A stretch of 11,264 bases of DNA from assembly GCA_947455875.1 (NCBI GenBank), contig CANGSD010000013.1:1-11264 (forward strand). Direction: 5' to 3'. Made by a program: the position numbers and the translations under genes. Numbering within the stretch: the first letter of the stretch is position 1; the number at the start of each line of letters is the position of its first letter. The stretch is from Comamonadaceae bacterium (GTDB lineage: Bacteria > Pseudomonadota > Gammaproteobacteria > Burkholderiales > Burkholderiaceae). The notes under the pieces are model-generated. The model was not told the DNA's origin and did not search any database. It worked only from the letters and a program-made list of their open reading frames with translations. Positions 5,531 through 11,264 of this stretch are shown in pieces.

Positions 5531-6838
5531 ATGAGGAGACATACCCTGGGCGTCCTGGCCGCTGCGGCCGCGATGGTGTTCAGCGCGGGCTCGGCCGTCG
5601 CGCAAGCATTCAACTGGAAGAAGCACGATGGCCAGACGCTGAATCTGCTTTTGAACAACCACCCCTGGTCGCAGGCGATCAGGGACATGTCCGGCGACTT
5701 CACCGCCAAGACCGGTATTCGGCTGCGGGTGGAAGTGTTCAACGAGGAGCAATTTCGCACGCGCCTGAACACCATGCTGCAGGCCAAGTCCAGCGATGTC
5801 GATGTGTTCATGTCGCTGAAATTCCGCGAAGGCGCGATGTACGACAAGGCCGGCTGGTATGCCAACCTCAGCCCGCTGCTCGCATCGCCTGCCGCGACTG
5901 CGCCCGACTTCAACTTCAACGACATCGGCGAAGGTCTGCGCCGCGCCGAGACCATCGGCGGCAAGCTGGTGGGACTGCCGATCAACCTGGAAGGGCCGCT
6001 GTTTTATTGGAACAAGGACATCTTCCAGAAGTGCAACGTGGCCGAGCCCATGTTCCTGGAGGACCTGCCCGAGACTGCCGCCAAGCTCAAGGCCTGCCCG
6101 GCCCGCGGGGATGCGACGGTCTGGGCCGCGCGCGGTATCCGTGGCGCGATCTCGTATGCCGTGTCCGGCTTCATCTACAACAGCGGCGGCGATTTCTCCA
6201 ATGCCGCAGGCAAACCCAGCATGTGCAATCCCAACACCATCAAGGGTGCGGAGATGTATGCGAGCCTGCTCAAGGACTACGGCCCGCCCGGTGCGGCCAA
6301 CCACACCTTCACCCAGGTGATCGAGATGCTGGGTCAGGGCAAGCTGGCGATGACGCACGAGTCGTCGAACGAGTTCGCCAACATCATGAAGTTCGCGGGC
6401 CGTGACAAGGACATCGGCATCAAGGTGCTGCCCAAGGGCAAGGCCTCGGGTGTCTCCAAGCCCATCGTGTTCGGCTGGGGCGTGTCGGTCTCTAACTTCT
6501 CGACCAAGAAAGAGGCGGCCTGGTACTTCCTGCAGTGGGCGACCAGCACCGAGATGCAAGCCAAGCTGGTGAGAAACGGCGTCGCGCCCCCGCGTTCCTC
6601 GGTGTTCAATGGCCCCGACTTCAAGTCCTGGACCAACGAACTGCCGATCCGCCAGTCCTGGGCCAACTCGCTGGTGGAAATCAGCAAGACGGGCACCGCC
6701 ATCTCCTACCCGCCGACCGAGCGTGTGGTCGAGGCGCGTGAAATGGTAGGCGGCGCCGTGCAGAAGGTGTTCCTGGGCCAAGGCAACGCCAAGGACACCC
6801 TGTGCGCCTTGGATGCCGACCTGGCCAAGCTGCAATAA
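5531..6838 (+). CDS. ABC transporter extracellular solute-binding protein, CUT1 (family 1)
   Basis: Periplasmic receptor that delivers its ligand to the two permeases encoded next. 435 residues. It has a Sec signal peptide MRRHTLGVLAAAAAMVFSAGSAVAQA with probable cleavage after AVA or AQA (about residues 24-26) and no lipobox Cys. The mature protein has the family 1 pattern: TLNLLLNNHPW at the first strand, FTAKTGIRLRVEVFNEEQF (57-75), DVDVFMSLKF (89-98), LVGLPINLEGPLFYWNKDIFQKC (146-168), the region around QVIEMLGQGKLAMTHESS (262-279), GWGVSVSNFSTKKEAAWYFLQWATS (315-339) and ENG-like RNGVAPPRSS (348-357). These are typical of sugar and polyol receptors. Four cysteines (168, 189, 232, 425) in the mature part could form disulfides in the periplasm. 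It lies 12 bases before the first permease. The ligand cannot be deduced. Confidence 0.92.
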   Translation: MRRHTLGVLAAAAAMVFSAGSAVAQAFNWKKHDGQTLNLLLNNHPWSQAIRDMSGDFTAKTGIRLRVEVFNEEQFRTRLNTMLQAKSSDVDVFMSLKFREGAMYDKAGWYANLSPLLASPAATAPDFNFNDIGEGLRRAETIGGKLVGLPINLEGPLFYWNKDIFQKCNVAEPMFLEDLPETAAKLKACPARGDATVWAARGIRGAISYAVSGFIYNSGGDFSNAAGKPSMCNPNTIKGAEMYASLLKDYGPPGAANHTFTQVIEMLGQGKLAMTHESSNEFANIMKFAGRDKDIGIKVLPKGKASGVSKPIVFGWGVSVSNFSTKKEAAWYFLQWATSTEMQAKLVRNGVAPPRSSVFNGPDFKSWTNELPIRQSWANSLVEISKTGTAISYPPTERVVEAREMVGGAVQKVFLGQGNAKDTLCALDADLAKLQ

Positions 6839-6850
6839 GGCCCGAAGACG

Positions 6851-7714
6851 ATGAAGGCACAGCGGGCTGCATCCCTGCGAGGGCTCATGTGGCCCGCGGT
6901 GGCCTTCGTCGTCCTGATGGTGGTCTTTCCCTTCGGCTATGCCTTCTGGCTGAGCCTGATGGATTACAAGATCGGGCAGCCCCACCAGTTCATTGGCCTG
7001 GGCAATTACAAGGCCTTGCTGGCCGATGAACAGTTTTGGAATGGCGCGCGCCTGAGCGCGATCCTGTATGTGACCGCGCTGGTGGTGCAGCTGGTACTGG
7101 GCGTCGCCCTGGGCATGCTGTTGCACCGCGTGCAGTTCATGCGGGGCCTGGTGCGCACCCTGATGGTGTCGCCCTTCATGTTGCCCCCGGTGGTCATCGG
7201 GATGATGTCCATCGTGATCCTTGACCCCGGCATGGGGGTCGCCAATTACCTGCTGAAGTCGGCCCATTTGCCGACCAGCCTGTTTCTGGCCTCAACCGAC
7301 TATGTGATCTTCACCGTGGTGTTGATTGACACCTGGCAGTGGACGCCTTTCGTGGCGCTGATCGTGCTGGGAGGGCTGCAGTCCTTGCCCACCAAGATCT
7401 ATGAGGCCGCCGCCATCGATGGCGCGACGGGCTGGCGCGAATTTTTCTATATCACCTTGCCGATGTTGGGCCCGACGATCCTGACCGCAGCCGTTCTGCG
7501 CAGTGTCGACCTGCTGCGCTTTTTTGACGTGATCTACATCACCACGCAGGGCGGCCCCGGCTATGCATCGTCGACCCTGAACATCTATGCCTATCGCAAG
7601 GCCTTTGAGTTTTCCGACATCGGCTATGCGTCGGCCCTGATGATCACACTGAGCACCATCGTGTTGGGGGCGGTGCTGGTGTTCTCGCAGCTGCGAAAGA
7701 AGGTGACATGGTGA
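6851..7714 (+). CDS. ABC transporter permease, CUT1, MalF/UgpA-type
   Basis: Inner-membrane channel subunit of the importer. 287 residues with about six hydrophobic segments: 14-36, 70-92, 104-124, 152-174, 208-228 and 258-280. The cytoplasmic EAA loop reads EAAAIDGATGWREFFYITLP (185-204), the site that docks on the ATPase. The N-terminal WPAVAFVVLMVVFPFGYAFWLS and the sequence IGLGNYKALL (48-57) are standard for the sugar-transporter (MalF/UgpA) branch. The ATG follows the solute-binding protein stop by 12 bases. Its stop TGA lies inside ATGGTGA, the start of the next permease, a 7-base overlap implying coupled translation of the two channel halves. Confidence 0.94.
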   Translation: MKAQRAASLRGLMWPAVAFVVLMVVFPFGYAFWLSLMDYKIGQPHQFIGLGNYKALLADEQFWNGARLSAILYVTALVVQLVLGVALGMLLHRVQFMRGLVRTLMVSPFMLPPVVIGMMSIVILDPGMGVANYLLKSAHLPTSLFLASTDYVIFTVVLIDTWQWTPFVALIVLGGLQSLPTKIYEAAAIDGATGWREFFYITLPMLGPTILTAAVLRSVDLLRFFDVIYITTQGGPGYASSTLNIYAYRKAFEFSDIGYASALMITLSTIVLGAVLVFSQLRKKVTW

Positions 7715-8523
7715 AGGGCACGCTGTTGAAGAATCTGATGGGCCTGCAGGTGGCCATCTTGTGCGTGGCCCTGTTCGCGCCCATCGCCTGGATGATCATG
7801 GCCAGTTTCAAGAACCGGGCCGACATCACGAAGTACCCGCCGGAACTGCTGTTTACGCCGACCCTGGACAACTACACCCAGTTGTTCACGCGCACAGACT
7901 TTCTGGAAAACACCCTCAACAGCTTTTATGTGGCGGGCGGCTCGACCCTGCTCGGGCTGCTGCTGGCGGTGCCCGCCGCCTACGCCATTTCCTGGCACCG
8001 TCTGGTTTGGCCGGCCACGCTCACGCTGTTTGCGCGCATGGCGCCGGGCACGCTGTTCTTGCTGCCCTGGTTCATCATGTTCTCGAACGTGGGCTTGTCC
8101 GGCACACACGTGGCGCTGATCATCACGCACGCGGTGATCACCGTGCCCATTGCCCTGTGGACCTTGTTGCCTCACTTCGACGGGCTGCCACGCGAGCTGA
8201 CGGAGAGCGCGCAGATCGATGGCTGCGGCGCACTGAAGATCCTGGTGCTGATCGCGCTGCCTGTGGTCATGCCGGGCCTGATCGTGGCTGTGATCCTGTC
8301 GTTTATCTTTTCCTGGAACTACTTCCTGTTTGCGCTGGCGCTCTCTGGCATCACCTCGAAAACGGCCATCGTGGCGTCGTTCAATTTCATCGGCGAGGGC
8401 GTCACCAACTGGGGGGCGCTGATGGCTGCGGCCACGGTGATCGCCATGCCGCCGATCATCCTCACGTTTGTGATCCAGCGAAAGCTGGTCGCTGGCCTGT
8501 CATTCGGCGCGGTCAAGGGGTAA
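7708..8523 (+). CDS. ABC transporter permease, CUT1, MalG/UgpE-type
   Basis: Second inner-membrane channel subunit, 271 residues with about six membrane segments. Diagnostic features are PIAWMIMASFKNRADI (25-40), the PTLDNYTQLF segment (51-60) after the first helix, FLENTLNSFYVA (65-76), an EAA-type loop ELTESAQIDGCGALKILVLIALP (163-185), FSWNYFLFALALSG (201-214) and the terminal LVAGLSFGAVKG that is a hallmark of MalG-type subunits. EAA is replaced by ESA in the loop, a common variation. It overlaps the preceding permease by 7 bases and ends 4 bases before the dehydrogenase gene, so transport and catabolic genes share one transcript. Confidence 0.94.
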   Translation: MVKGTLLKNLMGLQVAILCVALFAPIAWMIMASFKNRADITKYPPELLFTPTLDNYTQLFTRTDFLENTLNSFYVAGGSTLLGLLLAVPAAYAISWHRLVWPATLTLFARMAPGTLFLLPWFIMFSNVGLSGTHVALIITHAVITVPIALWTLLPHFDGLPRELTESAQIDGCGALKILVLIALPVVMPGLIVAVILSFIFSWNYFLFALALSGITSKTAIVASFNFIGEGVTNWGALMAAATVIAMPPIILTFVIQRKLVAGLSFGAVKG

Positions 8524-8527
8524 GCAG

Positions 8528-9485
8528 ATGAAGATCGCGAAATTTGAAGGAGAAGGCCGGATCTCGGTGGTGCAGGCCCCCATGCCGGTGGTGGCCGCGG
8601 GGGAGGTCTTGCTGCGTGTGGTGGCGTGTTCCTTGTGCGGCAGCGACTTGCGGCCGTGGCGCAATGGGTGGCCGATGACGCCCGGCCACGAAATTCTGGG
8701 CGTCGTGCAGCAAGCGGGGCATGCGCTGCACGGTCATCGTTGCCTGGCCTATATCCCGGTTTGGTGTGGCCAGTGTCCCGAGTGCAAGGGCGGCCACCCG
8801 CATATCTGTCGAAACGCCACCGAGCTGATTGGCTGGCAGCGTCCGGGTGGCTATGCCGAATACCTCGCGGTCCCAGAGCAATGCCTGCTGCCTGTGCCGG
8901 ACGACATTCCCGACCATCTCGCGCCCTTGCTACTGGACACCATCGGCACGGCCGGCCATGGCGTGCGCCTGGCCCGCAAGATCGTGGACGCAGGTCGCGT
9001 GCTGGTGCTGGGGGCGGGGCCGATCGGTTTGGGTGGGCTGCTGGTGCTTCAGCATTTCGGATTCGAGCAGATCGAGGTGTTCGATCCGAACCCGTTTCGC
9101 CGCGGCATCGCGGCGTCACTGGGTGCTGTTCCCCTGGAGACGGTGGCCCCGGATGCGGCCTATGACCTGGTGCTGGAATGCAGCGGCAAGGATGCGGGTC
9201 GTCAGAGCGCACTCGAGGTCGTACGCGCCCATGGCGCGGTGGTGCAGCTAGGCGAGTCAGATAGCTGGCAGGTGCGCGAGACCAAGGCGATCCGCCGCAA
9301 AGACTTCTACTACATCCGCTCCTTTTATTTCCCGCTCAGCGAGTACGCCGAGAACATCGAGATCCTGCGTCAGGCGATGCCGCGCTTTGAGCGGCTCGTC
9401 GATGCGCAGGTGCCCCTGGACGGCCTGTCTGCGCTGTTCGCGCAGTTCGCTGCGGGCGACCGCATCAAGCCTCAACTTCATCTGC

Positions 9486-9493
<8 letters not shown>
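8528..9493 (+). CDS. Zinc-dependent MDR-family alcohol/polyol dehydrogenase (compact form)
   Basis: Medium-chain dehydrogenase expected to interconvert an alcohol or polyol and a ketone. 321 residues against the usual 340-350. Visible sites: catalytic-zinc ligands Cys37 (SLCGSD) and His54-Glu55 (PGHE); structural-zinc cysteines Cys80, 83, 86 and 94 (WCGQCPECKGGHPHIC); Rossmann motif GAGPIGLGG (162-170) with Asp186 in EVFDPN favouring NAD; GGYAEYLAVP (107-116). The shortening is in the N-terminal domain: CGSD to GHE is only about 12 residues apart, and the usual GDRV is replaced by GHRC (69-72). The gene sits between permease and ATPase genes of one transporter. An AAGGGG (8515-8520) overlapping the upstream reading frame serves as Shine-Dalgarno. 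Relatives include sorbitol, threonine and galactitol dehydrogenases; the substrate is unknown. Confidence 0.88.
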
Positions 9494-10552
<1,059 letters not shown>

Positions 10553-10556
<4 letters not shown>

Positions 10557-11264
10557 GTCGACTCGTTTGCCTGGGCATCGTGGTCAAGGACCTCGTGTTC
10601 CGTGTTCCGCATATTCCCTCTACGCCTCAGAAGCTGACCTGTACGTCCCTGCAGACGCAGTTCGGTGGCATGGCGGCGACGGCTGCTGCAGCGGCTGCGG
10701 CGCTAGGCGGTGAAGTCGAACTCTGGGCGCGAATCGGCGGCGACGAGACAGGCCAAGAGGTTGAACGGGCTCTGCGCCGTCGGGGCGTGGTACCTCGCCT
10801 GCACGTGACGTCCGGATCGCAGTCCCCGGTGTCTGCGGTGATCGTGGACGATGCCGGCGAGCGCATGCTGGCCGTGCACACCGGGAATCTGGATCCGTCG
10901 GTCGACTGGCTGCCTCTGGACCTGTTGTCCGGCGCAGGCGCGGTGCATGCGGATTACCGCTGGGTCGAAGGATCGCGCGCCCTGTTTCAAGCGGCGCGCG
11001 CGCGCGGGATTGCGCGCGTGCTCGATGCCGACGCTGGCAACCCCGCTGCCTTGCGCGAGCTGGTGCCACTGGCCAACCATGCCATCTTTTCTGAACGTGG
11101 GCTCGCGGACTATGCCGCCGGTGTGCCCATCGAAGAGGCGCTGCGCCAGGTGGCCCGCGAGCCAGGGGCGGTGGCGGGCGTGACCCTGGGCGAGAGAGGC
11201 AGCGTGTTTTGTCATGCGGGCCAGCTGCAAGCCTTTGCGGCGCCTCGTATCACCCCAGTCAACA
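10553..11264 (+). CDS. PfkB-family carbohydrate kinase, 3' end cut by window edge
   Basis: ATP-dependent sugar kinase of the ribokinase/PfkB fold, expected to phosphorylate the sugar made by the upstream dehydrogenases. 237 residues are visible from MSRLVCLGIVVKDLVF, with no stop. Signature 1 is recognisable as the QFGGMAATAA segment (36-45) followed by LGGEVELWARIGGDETG (51-67). The middle has VHADYRWVEGSRALFQAAR (131-149), VLDAD (156-160) and NHAIFSERGL (175-184), and the C-terminal side has VTLGERGSV (210-218). The sequence stops at ITPVN, just where the TTGAGD anion-hole and catalytic-Asp motif should follow, so about 60-70 residues are missing. The start codon overlaps the ATPase stop by 4 bases (ATGA). 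The ADxRW and FSExGL spacing resembles the YihV (sulfofructose kinase) branch from memory, but fructokinase- or ketohexokinase-like activity is equally possible. Confidence 0.88.

Noticed and set aside
4961..7267. Very long (768-codon) open frame on the minus strand
   Set aside because: It lies antisense to the SDR, binding-protein and permease genes, all with clear family motifs. Its His/Gln/Gly/Arg-rich composition is typical of the shadow frame of GC-rich genes.

Overview
The window is GC-rich (clearly above 60% by eye), densely coded and has short intergenic gaps. Gene content and protein style point to a betaproteobacterium of the Burkholderiales, most likely Alcaligenaceae (Bordetella/Achromobacter-like). 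The taxon is inferred from the look of the proteins, not from a database search. I see no rRNA or tRNA gene, CRISPR array, insertion sequence or phage gene. All intergenic gaps are under 150 bases.

Left part, minus strand (1-3923): a homoprotocatechuate (3,4-dihydroxyphenylacetate) meta-cleavage block, transcribed right to left as hpaE (semialdehyde dehydrogenase), hpaD (extradiol ring-cleavage dioxygenase) and hpaF (isomerase, cut by the window edge). These are consecutive steps of 4-hydroxyphenylacetate degradation. Upstream of hpaE on the same strand is a class I nitronate monooxygenase-like flavoprotein. The 125-base gap between them holds a perfect 14-base inverted repeat next to a possible -10 box.

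Middle (3924-4753): a small outer-membrane beta-barrel protein on the plus strand, divergent from the nitronate monooxygenase gene, with its own recognisable promoter and Shine-Dalgarno sequence. It is followed by a nested hairpin and then an AT-richer control region.

Right part, plus strand (4754-11264): a tightly packed operon for uptake and catabolism of a carbohydrate, polyol or related compound. The order is SDR dehydrogenase, CUT1-type ABC solute-binding protein, two permeases, a compact zinc-dependent MDR dehydrogenase, the transporter ATPase, and a PfkB-family kinase cut by the right edge. Several junctions overlap by 4-8 bases. The logic resembles known polyol operons (ABC import, oxidation to a ketose, phosphorylation by a PfkB kinase), but the substrate cannot be read from the sequence. 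The kinase resembles the sulfofructose-kinase (YihV) branch as I remember it, which is a second substrate hypothesis.

The most unusual structure is the control region before the SDR gene. It has CGAA motifs in a 6/20-base pattern (a 12-base unit repeated at exactly 20 bases), a 17-base-spaced sigma70-like promoter through the second repeat unit, and a perfect 8+8 inverted repeat over the predicted start site. This suggests a dedicated repressor, possibly of the DeoR family, that is not encoded within the window.
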